64,000 nucleotides of DNA, taken from assembly GCA_025359045.1 (NCBI GenBank), contig JANYHN010000048.1:1-64000 (forward strand), in the 5' to 3' direction. The notes beneath the pieces are model-generated. The model searched no databases. It was not told the DNA's origin and worked only from the letters and a program-made list of their open reading frames with translations. This DNA comes from Hyphomicrobiales bacterium. GTDB lineage: Bacteria > Pseudomonadota > Alphaproteobacteria > Rhizobiales > Aestuariivirgaceae. The translations under genes were made by a program, and so were the position numbers. Shown in pieces: positions 35,126 through 42,357 of this stretch (position 1 is its first letter; the number at the start of each line of letters is the position of its first letter).

Positions 35126-35686
35126 ATGGGGCGTTCATTTTGGATTGTGGTAGCATTGTTGGTGGGCGCGATTGTCCATATTTCTTATGTTCTGTTTGCG
35201 CCTGGCTTTCTTTTTGCCCGCCAACTCGAGCAATCAACAAAGGGCAAGCCTTACAATAGTTTTTTCATTTCTAGTCCGGCCAATCAAAGCGCATTATTGC
35301 CAGTGGCCAGCTCCAAATCAGTTGTCGGAATTTGTAAATTTGATTTGGGCAATGGCTCTGTAGAGTTAAACGCAAAATTGCCGCGTTCTTACTGGACGCT
35401 TTCGATATATTCACAGTCAGGTCGGCAAGTTTATGCTTTGAATGATGTGCAGGCCGGGACATCGGAATTTAAAGTTGAACTTGCAAAGACCAAGACATTT
35501 TTTCAACAGCTGATGGGTAATGGTCGCGCAGAAGAAGCAACGCAAATTGAAAATCTAGGTTGGCATGCTGAAACTTCTGAGCCGCGTGGTATTGCAGTAA
35601 TTTGGATCCCGATTGCTGATGAATTGATGCGTCCGCAGATCGAAACAATCATGGCGGGCAGCACCTGCAAAGTGCAGGCACCTTAG
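35126..35686 (+). CDS. DUF1254 envelope protein, partner of the DUF1214 gene
   Basis: 186 residues. N-terminal membrane segment (WIVVALLVGAIVHISYVLF), then a beta-rich domain with VGICKFDLGNGSVELNAKLP, YWTLSIYSQSGRQVY and the C-terminal GIAVIWIPIADELMRP. This matches the short DUF1254 type of Hyphomicrobiales. The ATG used lies one base after the DUF1214 stop; a GTG four codons earlier is also in frame. Its role is not known; a periplasmic-facing pair is likely. Confidence 0.78.
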   Translation: MGRSFWIVVALLVGAIVHISYVLFAPGFLFARQLEQSTKGKPYNSFFISSPANQSALLPVASSKSVVGICKFDLGNGSVELNAKLPRSYWTLSIYSQSGRQVYALNDVQAGTSEFKVELAKTKTFFQQLMGNGRAEEATQIENLGWHAETSEPRGIAVIWIPIADELMRPQIETIMAGSTCKVQAP

Positions 35687-35687
35687 A

Positions 35688-35879
35688 CTATTCCAGCTCT
35701 ATCGCTGTTGCCTGATTGTGCCTGTGGGGCATTCTTGCTGTTCGAACAATCGGCTGCACGTCGTCACGCAATTTTTCAAAGCGCACACCGTTAAATATCA
35801 GAACTTGCGCAGAGCCTTCATGCGGTTCGCGAACCTTTATCTGTTTCGGCCAATCTGCCAACGCAATCACCGACGCCAT
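35688..35879 (-). CDS. Small conserved hypothetical protein
   Basis: 63 residues, soluble, no membrane segment (MASVIALADWPKQIKVREPH, then LIFNGVRFEKL). The ATG has GAGGAAC 5 bases upstream, a strong ribosome site, which supports translation; the longer frame from 35930 lacks one. It sits one base after the convergent DUF1254 stop and upstream of DUF1491 is a separate start. I do not recognise the family. Confidence 0.55.
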   Translation of the reverse strand: MASVIALADWPKQIKVREPHEGSAQVLIFNGVRFEKLRDDVQPIVRTARMPHRHNQATAIELE

Positions 35880-35939
35880 ATTTAGTTCCTCATCTATCAA
35901 CATCTTTATGTGCTGATAAAGAACGGACATAGTTAATAA

Positions 35940-36287
35940 TCAGCTAAAGTTTTCGGTCTCAATCGCAATACCTGCAAATCCATTCCGATCTTCAATTTCG
36001 ACGGCCCAAAAATCAGGGTCAAACTTGCGCCGCTTTTGAACAACACCATTGGCTTTCTCCCATTGCACGGGAGAATCAAACTGCTTTGCGAAGCGCCGTT
36101 CGCCATTTTCGTCATATGCGGGGCCGGGTGGTGGGGCCAAAAGGTCGTAGGTGCCGTCAAGGTGATTGATATAGATAAAAATTATACCAGCTTCATCTGC
36201 GCCATGATGAATAACTGCACCAAAATGTCCCTGTGCCGAACAGCGCCTGAGCAAGGCTGCAACCCAAATGTCTGTTTTGAGCCGCAT
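35940..36287 (-). CDS. DUF1491 family protein
   Basis: 115 residues. The start MRLKTDIWVAALLRRCSAQG and the segment GAVIHHGADEAGIIFIYINH followed by DPDFWAVEIEDR are diagnostic of DUF1491, a family widespread in alphaproteobacteria with unknown function. Soluble and without signal peptide. It follows the peptidoglycan-binding gene by 19 bp and may share its transcript. Confidence 0.9.
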   Translation of the reverse strand: MRLKTDIWVAALLRRCSAQGHFGAVIHHGADEAGIIFIYINHLDGTYDLLAPPPGPAYDENGERRFAKQFDSPVQWEKANGVVQKRRKFDPDFWAVEIEDRNGFAGIAIETENFS

Positions 36288-36306
36288 GGCGGTTCAGCAA
36301 GCTTGC

Positions 36307-37035
36307 TTATTTGCCGCTGCCCAAGGCAGCCAGCAAGGATTGGTCAATAATGCCGTCCATCGCCAAACCGTTTTCCAACTCATATTGAAGAATGGCAGCC
36401 CGCGTTTCGGTATTCATTTTTCCGGTAGCACTACCTACTGCATAGCCTTTGGCACTTAACGTTTTTTGTACGATCAAAATATTGTCGTTAAGCGTTGGGT
36501 TTTTTAGCTTTGCCTGAATTGGCTCTTTTGGAGCCACCGCTGCAGGTAAACTTTGATCCGGCGCGATGGCTGCCGGCGCGGGATCAAGGCTGCCTGTGTA
36601 TTCGGAGGCGGCTTTTACTTTTCGGGTATATTGAATACGGCTCAGCAAGTCCGAGGTGATTTCACCTGTAACGGGCAGACCAATTTCCTGCTGAAATTGT
36701 TGGATTGCAATCTTGGTCTTTTGGCCATTAACGCCATCAACCAAACCTTTAAAGTGGCCTGTCGCCAATAACTCGCGCTGAACCTCTTCAACGGTTGCAT
36801 CATATTTAAATACGACAGTGTTAGAAACTTCTGCTGGGGCTGGCACTTCAACATGTGTTGATGCACCCGTTGCCATGGTGAAATTGGTTTGGCCGAGTCC
36901 TTTTTGGGATTGGCCGAGCGTGACATTGTAAATAATCATCCCGCTGAGGACGGTGGCGGTGGTCAGCATGAGCAGACCTATTGGCTTCACCCCGCGTTCA
37001 TCATCATCTAAAATATCACGCATCAAAAAATCCAT
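36307..37035 (-). CDS. Membrane-anchored protein with two peptidoglycan-binding domains
   Basis: 242 residues: short cytoplasmic N-terminus, one membrane helix (residues 17-38, VKPIGLLMLTTATVLSGMII), a linker, and two PG_binding_1 repeats, at about residues 80-130 (VEEVQRELLATGHFKGLVDG ... IQQFQQEIGLPVTG) and 185-240 (ILIVQKTLSAKGYAVGSATG ... YELENGLAMDG). The two repeats bracket a Pro/Ala-rich stretch. It likely tethers the inner membrane to peptidoglycan; no catalytic domain is present. ATG 37035 is used; a GTG precedes it directly. Confidence 0.82.
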   Translation of the reverse strand: MDFLMRDILDDDERGVKPIGLLMLTTATVLSGMIIYNVTLGQSQKGLGQTNFTMATGASTHVEVPAPAEVSNTVVFKYDATVEEVQRELLATGHFKGLVDGVNGQKTKIAIQQFQQEIGLPVTGEITSDLLSRIQYTRKVKAASEYTGSLDPAPAAIAPDQSLPAAVAPKEPIQAKLKNPTLNDNILIVQKTLSAKGYAVGSATGKMNTETRAAILQYELENGLAMDGIIDQSLLAALGSGK

Positions 37036-37270
37036 CACTCAGAACAAACACCGCAACCGTGTTTCGCTATGCCGTAATTTGCCTTTGTTTAGGTTAACAG
37101 CCCCTTTCAACATAGGCATCGAGGCTCATAATCAACGAAGGTGAATAGTCAAGGTTAATGCTCTCCTAAGGAGCCCAACCAAAATTGACACTAAATTAGC
37201 CACGCAATTTCACGGGCTGGAAACTTAACTGAGCTATGGAGTGAGCAGGGACGACAATTTAGGTGCCGTG

Positions 37271-37711
37271 ATGGGACTACTTCGAAAAGCGATAGTGATC
37301 GGTGGCGTAATATTCGCCATGCCGTCGCCCCCTGTTGTTTTACAGCCCGGGCAAACAGTGCAGACCATGCCAGATTCAACGAGCTGGACATATATTGCTG
37401 CAGCGGCAGATGCCGTGGCGGATATGAAAAGTTTTTGTGACCGCAAGCCACAAGTTTGCAGCACGGCGCAATATTTGGCCGTGACGATGGAAGGCAAAGC
37501 CAGATACAGTGCGAAGCTGCTTTATGAATGGGCCAACGAGTCGACACAGGGCCAAACAGCTGCGCTGCCGAAAAACATGGCCATCAGCGACCCAATCAAT
37601 ATAGGCACAATAAAAGCAAAACTACGTGGAACACTTGCTGAAAACTCAACATTGAAAATCGAAGACCTTGTGCCTGAATGGCATGGTACGCTGACGCCTG
37701 ATAAGGGTTAG
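37271..37711 (+). CDS. DUF5330 family protein
   Basis: 146 residues. A short hydrophobic N-terminus (LLRKAIVIGGVIFAMPSPPV) suggests a membrane anchor or signal, followed by AAAADAVADMKSFCDRKPQV and CSTAQYLAVTMEGKARYSAKL, which match DUF5330, a Hyphomicrobiales family of unknown function. The two Cys (FCDR, VCST) may form a disulphide in the periplasm. The ATG used has a modest AGG upstream; an in-frame GTG lies 10 codons earlier. Confidence 0.8.
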   Translation: MGLLRKAIVIGGVIFAMPSPPVVLQPGQTVQTMPDSTSWTYIAAAADAVADMKSFCDRKPQVCSTAQYLAVTMEGKARYSAKLLYEWANESTQGQTAALPKNMAISDPINIGTIKAKLRGTLAENSTLKIEDLVPEWHGTLTPDKG

Positions 37712-37779
37712 TTTTCGGGTCGATTAGGAATGAAGAAATATCAGGGCTCTGGCCTGCCTTTTTTCAAAATATCCTTGAA

Positions 37780-37944
37780 TCAGATGCGGCCAGTAAGCAG
37801 AAGCACAACGACAATTAGCAGCAGAACTCCTCCAACACCAATCCCGGTGTGGCCCATTCCATAGCCATATCCGCCAAACCGACCACTGAATCCGCCAAGT
37901 AAATAAATGACAAGCAGGATAGCGAGAATGAGACCAATTGACAT
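37780..37944 (-). CDS. DUF3309 small membrane protein
   Basis: A 54-residue protein found by reading the minus strand: it starts MSIGLILAILLVIYLLGG, has a Gly/Tyr-rich middle (GFSGRFGGYGYGMGHTGIG), a second hydrophobic segment (GVLLLIVVVLLLTG) and ends RI. This is the typical DUF3309 plan of two helices around a glycine-rich loop. AAGGAAG lies 8 bases before the ATG. The family is common in Hyphomicrobiales, with no known function. It is about 125 bases downstream of the small acidic/basic gene at 38068. Confidence 0.85.
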   Translation of the reverse strand: MSIGLILAILLVIYLLGGFSGRFGGYGYGMGHTGIGVGGVLLLIVVVLLLTGRI

Positions 37945-38067
37945 TGTAATTTCTTCCTTATGAATAAAACGAACTTATAAATCAGCCTGCCCACAGGCTA
38001 TATCGAATTTCAATGCTCGCTCAACGAGATCACGACAGTCATCCAATTCTTTGGCACTAAAGTACCT

Positions 38068-38250
38068 CTATTTTGCACGATCTTTAGGTTGCTTGCCAAA
38101 TGCAGTCTCAACCTCTTCCTTGCCGATGCGCGCTGCAGGATTACCGTTTTGATTGAGGTTTTGCTCCTCAGTACCGTCTCCCATCATACCCGGGTGAGAA
38201 ACCTTCGGCGTTTTGCGCGTGGTTTCAGGTGCTGACTTCTTTGTACTCAT
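38068..38250 (-). CDS. Small hydrophilic stress-associated protein of unknown function
   Basis: 60 residues, hydrophilic and disorder-prone: MSTKKSAPETTRKTPKVSHP, then GTEEQNLNQNGNPAARIGKE and a C-terminal basic tail. The ATG has GGAG 8 bases upstream. A GGAAC-N16-CGTT promoter lies 139-163 bases upstream, so expression in the general stress response is likely. A longer frame from 38376 is open but lacks a ribosome site. No named family recognised. Confidence 0.6.
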   Translation of the reverse strand: MSTKKSAPETTRKTPKVSHPGMMGDGTEEQNLNQNGNPAARIGKEEVETAFGKQPKDRAK

Positions 38251-38595
38251 GTCTCGTACTCCATCGGTTGTTTGGCGCCACTCTCTAACTTCGATCCTAT
38301 TGACCGTGTTTTGAGCTTGATGTGCCAGCAAATTCATCAGTGACTTTCGCATGATCGGATTTAGGGGTTTTCGCATTGTTGCGTCTTCAACGTCATGCGC
38401 GTCATAAAGTTCCGTAAGTTGGGAACAGTTTGTGATGCGCCAAGATTACGTCCAGCAAATTGGCAGCACGACGATGTTTCAACGCAAAGTAACGATTGAA
38501 AGTTGATTTTGTCCTCTTCAGATGAGGCACGTCGATCGTCCCCCTCATTTCTGCAAGGGTTGAGTTTCACTGGGCTTGAGCCTATCTGCTGCTTT
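38251..38595. other. Intergenic region between the 60-residue gene and sufE
   Basis: 345 bases with no convincing gene. It contains the sigma-EcfG-type promoter at 38389-38413 and a leader of about 130 bases to the 60-residue gene. The sufE promoter must lie here too but no clear -35/-10 pair was seen. A minus-strand frame at 38361-38570 has no ribosome site and low plausibility. Confidence 0.7.
38389..38413 (-). promoter_or_regulatory. Sigma-EcfG general stress promoter
   Basis: On the minus strand GGAAC (38413-38409), a 16-base spacer and CGTT (38392-38389) match exactly the alphaproteobacterial EcfG consensus GGAAC-N16/17-CGTT. It points to the 60-residue gene at 38068-38250. Confidence 0.65.
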
Positions 38596-39012
38596 ATGAA
38601 TGCAGAGATCGAAGAACTTATTTCTGATTTTGAATTGCTTGATGATTGGGAAGACCGTTATCGACACCTGATCGAGCTTGGCCGGGCATTGCCTGAGATG
38701 GATATCGCTTTCAAAACACCTGCGACAAAAGTGAACGGCTGCGCCAGCCAAGTGTGGATTCATTCGCAGGTGAAAGACAATGGAATGGACAAAAAATTGT
38801 CATTGCAGGGTGATAGTGACGCGTTGATTGTCAAAGGTTTGATAGCGGTGGTTTTCAAATTATTTGCTCCCTTGAATGTAACAGAAATCAAAAACACTGA
38901 TGCTGCGGCGGTTCTGGCACGCTTGGGTTTGAGAGACCATTTGACGCCACAGCGGTCAAATGGCCTTGCGTCGATGGTGGCGCGCATCAAGGCTGATGCT
39001 GCTGCGGCATAA
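38596..39012 (+). CDS. sufE: SufE-family Fe-S assembly sulphur acceptor
   Basis: 138 residues. FELLDDWEDRYRHLIELGRA is the SufE start, the active Cys is in NGCASQVWIHSQV, and LRDHLTPQRSNGLASMVARI ends the family. SufE accepts persulphide from the cysteine desulphurase SufS and passes it to the SufBCD scaffold. No suf operon is in this window, so it is a stand-alone copy. The ATG is used because an earlier extension has no homology-like features. It overlaps the convergent DUF6456 gene by 26 bp. Confidence 0.92.
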   Translation: MNAEIEELISDFELLDDWEDRYRHLIELGRALPEMDIAFKTPATKVNGCASQVWIHSQVKDNGMDKKLSLQGDSDALIVKGLIAVVFKLFAPLNVTEIKNTDAAAVLARLGLRDHLTPQRSNGLASMVARIKADAAAA

Positions 39013-39526
39013 GCATGGGTCTGTAATCATCACGTGCCCAATGGCTGATTGAATCTCTTGAGGTGGGATTGCGACTTTTGATTAAACCATAATGCCGCGC
39101 CAAACGCGTCAGTGCCAATGCCAGCACAGCTTTTCCACTGCGAGGTGGAAGCGCTAAAACCAGTTCCGCATTTTCAAAACCTGATGAAACACAGCACACT
39201 TGATAGAGAATTCCCGATAGCTCCGTGCCCACTGCGACAAAGGCGTTATGGAGACGCTGGCGCGCCGCAATTGCATTATCACTTAGTCTTGAAACAGCAT
39301 TATCGCTCATCTGCCAATGCCGCCCGCCTGATCCTGAAGACTCTTCATAGGCGCTGGTGACGCGTTGGGTCATATGTGCGGTTTCATAATCTTTACGCAA
39401 CCGCTCGCCTGCGATGAACTGCCTGCCGTCGATATAGGTTTTTCCGTTTGCGTCTTTGCGCAGAAATAATCTGCTGAGCGGGCTTTCGCTGGCTTCGATT
39501 TGAATTGAATTCTTGATATTGCTCAT
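38987..39526 (-). CDS. DUF6456 family protein
   Basis: 179 residues. The segment SPLSRLFLRKDANGKTYIDG with FIAGERLRKDYETAHM and the HTH-like C-terminus GKAVLALALTRLARHYGL match DUF6456, an alphaproteobacterial family sometimes seen at the C-terminus of ATPases or regulators. AGGAG lies 7 bases before the ATG chosen. A DNA-binding role is possible but not shown. Confidence 0.8.
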   Translation of the reverse strand: MSNIKNSIQIEASESPLSRLFLRKDANGKTYIDGRQFIAGERLRKDYETAHMTQRVTSAYEESSGSGGRHWQMSDNAVSRLSDNAIAARQRLHNAFVAVGTELSGILYQVCCVSSGFENAELVLALPPRSGKAVLALALTRLARHYGLIKSRNPTSRDSISHWARDDYRPMLMPQQHQP

Positions 39527-39595
39527 GCTTTTTCTCCTGTTAGGAGATATTGCATAGCAATTCATTCACACAGAATCAATACCTATTTTGGGATT

Positions 39596-40105
39596 TCACG
39601 CACCGGCTGCAAGCCTCTGATCTTCCAACCTTTCTGAGGCTGGCATGAAATAATCATAGCAAAGCAGAATTTTTATTTGATCCGAATTTTCAGCACAGAG
39701 CGGCAGCTTTAACCAATATTGCACGAGATGCTCTTTGTGATTCCGAGGCCCGCGAATAATGCCTTGGGTTGGCAAACCATCGTCGACCGTGCGGCGATAA
39801 GAGGCCAACCAATAATCCCGCTTATCGCCCCAATCCAAATCTTGAATGCACATGCCGGTGATTTCGCGATCATAAATTTCGCGCAATCTGGTGCCAGCCA
39901 AGCGAATGCGGCTTAGGCCTAGCTCTGGCTCTATATCGACAAGGCTGATGCTGGGCAGAATGCGCGGAATTTGGGTTGGCTTAATATCAGCGCGCGACGG
40001 CATTTTTCGGCCCGCTGCTTTTTCCAGCCAGTAATCATAAAGTTGGCGTTGTTCTGGCACAACCAATTGTGCCCGGAACGCCCCAATTTCCGGTCTGTTC
40101 AACAC
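39596..40105 (-). CDS. PAS-domain protein (PAS_5 family)
   Basis: 169 residues. QRQLYDYWLEKAAGRKMPSR, then LPSISLVDIEPELGLSRIRL and AGTRLREIYDREITGMCIQD show the PAS_5 pattern (PF07310) of alphaproteobacteria. It consists of the PAS domain alone without an output domain, so it probably modulates a partner. It is upstream of the DUF6456 gene on the same strand, 69 bp away, and may share its transcript. Confidence 0.8.
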   Translation of the reverse strand: MLNRPEIGAFRAQLVVPEQRQLYDYWLEKAAGRKMPSRADIKPTQIPRILPSISLVDIEPELGLSRIRLAGTRLREIYDREITGMCIQDLDWGDKRDYWLASYRRTVDDGLPTQGIIRGPRNHKEHLVQYWLKLPLCAENSDQIKILLCYDYFMPASERLEDQRLAAGA

Positions 40106-40222
40106 TGTTGCCCCTTAACAATTTCGAATCGGTGTGCCCCACCGCTTGTCGTTGTTATGAATCCACATTTGCTGATCCGCAAGAGTCAAAGGTTAAAAAT
40201 TTATTACTCTTCTTCAGTGTCG

Positions 40223-41758
40223 CTAGTTTAACGGCGCATAGGGACCCGTTTTCATCGTCGCCCAATCCCAATAGGTGAGCAATATGCGAGCCTTATTGAA
40301 GGAGAAGGAATCAAATGTTGACTGCAGTTCCTCAACTTCGCGGGTGGGATCAATCAAACCGGAAGCCGATAGTTTAAGCTTTTCAAAAATCTCAGTCACT
40401 TGCCCGCGTGAAACGCCTGCGGCCTTTAACAGTGCAGTCAACGGTTCGCCCTGCTTATCAGACAAAATGCGCGTGACAGTGGCGTGATTGACATTTGCAT
40501 ATCCGGCCAATGCAATGGAAGCACCTTCCACATTGCCTTCACCGGCCATATCCAGCGCCTCGGTAATTTTTTCAGGATCAGCAAATTGAGCTTCATTTTG
40601 CTCTTCGCCGTCGGTCACCCGCGTGATTTTCAAAATCTTAGTCAGGGTTTCAGAGTCAGTGAGGAAGCGATTGAGGAGATAGCGGCGCAATGGAACCGGC
40701 GCTAACCAGAATAGTTCAAACGCCAAAGGCACTGGCAAATCTGGTCTTGTAGAAAGTGGCGCTAAAAGATCAGGATAATCTTTGGCAAACTCCAGTAAAT
40801 CCAAGAACGACTCCTGTGGAATTTCAGCCCCAAGGTTTCTGACCAAAGTTAGCAAAACGGAGTCGTCACCCCTATTGACCAATTCACTAGTGATAGCTCT
40901 TGATAATCTGCGTCTGCGAGCGATCATGCGAATTTTTGCTAGATCGCCTTCGCCAATCACCATAATTAGATCTTCATCAGTGATGTGCATGCAGTCTTCA
41001 AGAAGTGGGCCTGCTACCACGATGTTTGGGTCGGCGATCAGCTTGGCCATCAAAAGTGGTGGCGGATTGTCCATCAAGCGCACACGCTCTGCCAATATGA
41101 TCAAGGATTTAATCGGCAAGCGCGGCAACATGCGCAGCAGTGTATCAGCCGCTAAAGCACGTTCTTGTGGTAAGCCAGCGGAATTGCTGGATGCCATCAT
41201 ATCCAACAGACTGCGCGCAAGCTCTGCGGCTTCCTGTTCCTGTTCTGGTGTCTGCTGGATTTGTTGCGCAGGTTGTCTTTGTGGCAGAATTCCAGGAGAT
41301 ACCGCAAAGGCATCACGCGGTCTTTGCCTTACAACTGGCTTTTTGACTGCAACAGGTTCAGCGGCAATCCCTATTTCTAACTCTTCTGCGTTTTCTTGGG
41401 CCTTGACCTCTGGTGAGTGAACTTGGCCTTCTGTTTGAACTTCCACAGAGATTGGTTCTTCGAAGTCAACCTGCTGAACAGCGATTTCTACAGTTTGAAC
41501 TGGTTCAAACGCAACAGCTTGCCCTAGAATTTCGGGCAATACAGCCGGAGCGACCTGCGGAGATGCCACTCCTGCTTCGATCTTTGGCACAGTGATTGAA
41601 GGCACAATTGGCTTTTTCAAAAGGGCAGTGAGGCGGCGGAATGACTCAGCCGAAACTTTTCTGCGCAATTCTGCCGACGAGTCAGCCATGCGAGCGCCCT
41701 GTATTGAGGCTAACATGTTCACAGAACTTTGTTCCTGCGATGCTGAAATATCCGTCAT
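40223..41758 (-). CDS. DUF2336 domain protein
   Basis: 511 residues. The N-terminal 160 residues are Glu/Val/Pro-rich and likely disordered (QPAQQIQQTPEQEQEAAELA). From about residue 165 a helical-repeat DUF2336 region follows: ADTLLRMLPRLPIKSLIILA, then EDCMHITDEDLIMVIGEGDL. DUF2336 proteins are found in Caulobacter and rhizobia and are linked to surface sensing and envelope-related regulation, but activity is not known. The start chosen is the ATG at residue 20 of the longest frame. Confidence 0.82.
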   Translation of the reverse strand: MTDISASQEQSSVNMLASIQGARMADSSAELRRKVSAESFRRLTALLKKPIVPSITVPKIEAGVASPQVAPAVLPEILGQAVAFEPVQTVEIAVQQVDFEEPISVEVQTEGQVHSPEVKAQENAEELEIGIAAEPVAVKKPVVRQRPRDAFAVSPGILPQRQPAQQIQQTPEQEQEAAELARSLLDMMASSNSAGLPQERALAADTLLRMLPRLPIKSLIILAERVRLMDNPPPLLMAKLIADPNIVVAGPLLEDCMHITDEDLIMVIGEGDLAKIRMIARRRRLSRAITSELVNRGDDSVLLTLVRNLGAEIPQESFLDLLEFAKDYPDLLAPLSTRPDLPVPLAFELFWLAPVPLRRYLLNRFLTDSETLTKILKITRVTDGEEQNEAQFADPEKITEALDMAGEGNVEGASIALAGYANVNHATVTRILSDKQGEPLTALLKAAGVSRGQVTEIFEKLKLSASGLIDPTREVEELQSTFDSFSFNKARILLTYWDWATMKTGPYAPLN

Positions 41759-41952
41759 AAGTCCCAAGCCAATCCCCTTACTGCCCCGGAATAGCAATGC
41801 CGGGTTCCGCTTCAAACTTGATTAACGCCGCCGATTAAGCATGGTGGAAATGAATTTCCTTTTGAGTTGTGGTTAACATTCGGTAAAAATTGCGTGTTCA
41901 AGCCTTCACAAATCAACGACTTATTCACATATTGGGCTTCGAGGAGAACAAA

Positions 41953-42357
41953 ATGAGCAAAATCACCAAACCCGAAGCAGAATGGAAAAAAGAGCTTTCA
42001 CCTGAGGCCTACCACGTGGCGCGCGAACACGGCACTGAGCGCGCATTCACCAGCCCCCTGAACGATGAAAAGCGCGAGGGCATGTTTGTATGTGTAGCCT
42101 GTGGCAACGCGGTTTTTCCGTCAGATGCAAAATTTGACTCAGGTACTGGTTGGCCAAGTTTTTATGAGCCCGTGAAGGCAGAAGCCGTTGGCACAACGAC
42201 TGACCGCAAGTTTTTCATGACACGGACAGAGGTTCATTGTGCTGATTGTGACTCGCATTTGGGCCATGTGTTTAATGATGGACCCAAACCCACCGGACTG
42301 CGCTATTGCATTAATGGTGCTGCCCTGGATTTTCACCCCGAAGATGAAGAAGATTGA
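41953..42357 (+). CDS. msrB: Peptide methionine-(R)-S-oxide reductase
   Basis: 134 residues. Zinc-binding Cys pairs are CVACGNAVF and VHCADCDSHLGHVF, the catalytic Cys is in LRYCINGAALDF, and FDSGTGWPSF binds the substrate. It reduces Met-R-sulphoxide in proteins. AGGAG lies 8 bases before the ATG. Cytosolic, unlike the exported MsrA at 56529-57155. It shares a TTGA junction with the next gene. Confidence 0.95.
   Translation: MSKITKPEAEWKKELSPEAYHVAREHGTERAFTSPLNDEKREGMFVCVACGNAVFPSDAKFDSGTGWPSFYEPVKAEAVGTTTDRKFFMTRTEVHCADCDSHLGHVFNDGPKPTGLRYCINGAALDFHPEDEED

Noticed and set aside
38361-38570. A 69-codon minus-strand frame in the stress promoter region
   Set aside because: No ribosome site, overlaps the promoter, and composition looks random.
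40782-41420. A 212-codon plus-strand frame opposite DUF2336
   Set aside because: Shadow of a real gene: Ser/Arg/Ala/Ile-rich product with no recognisable domain.
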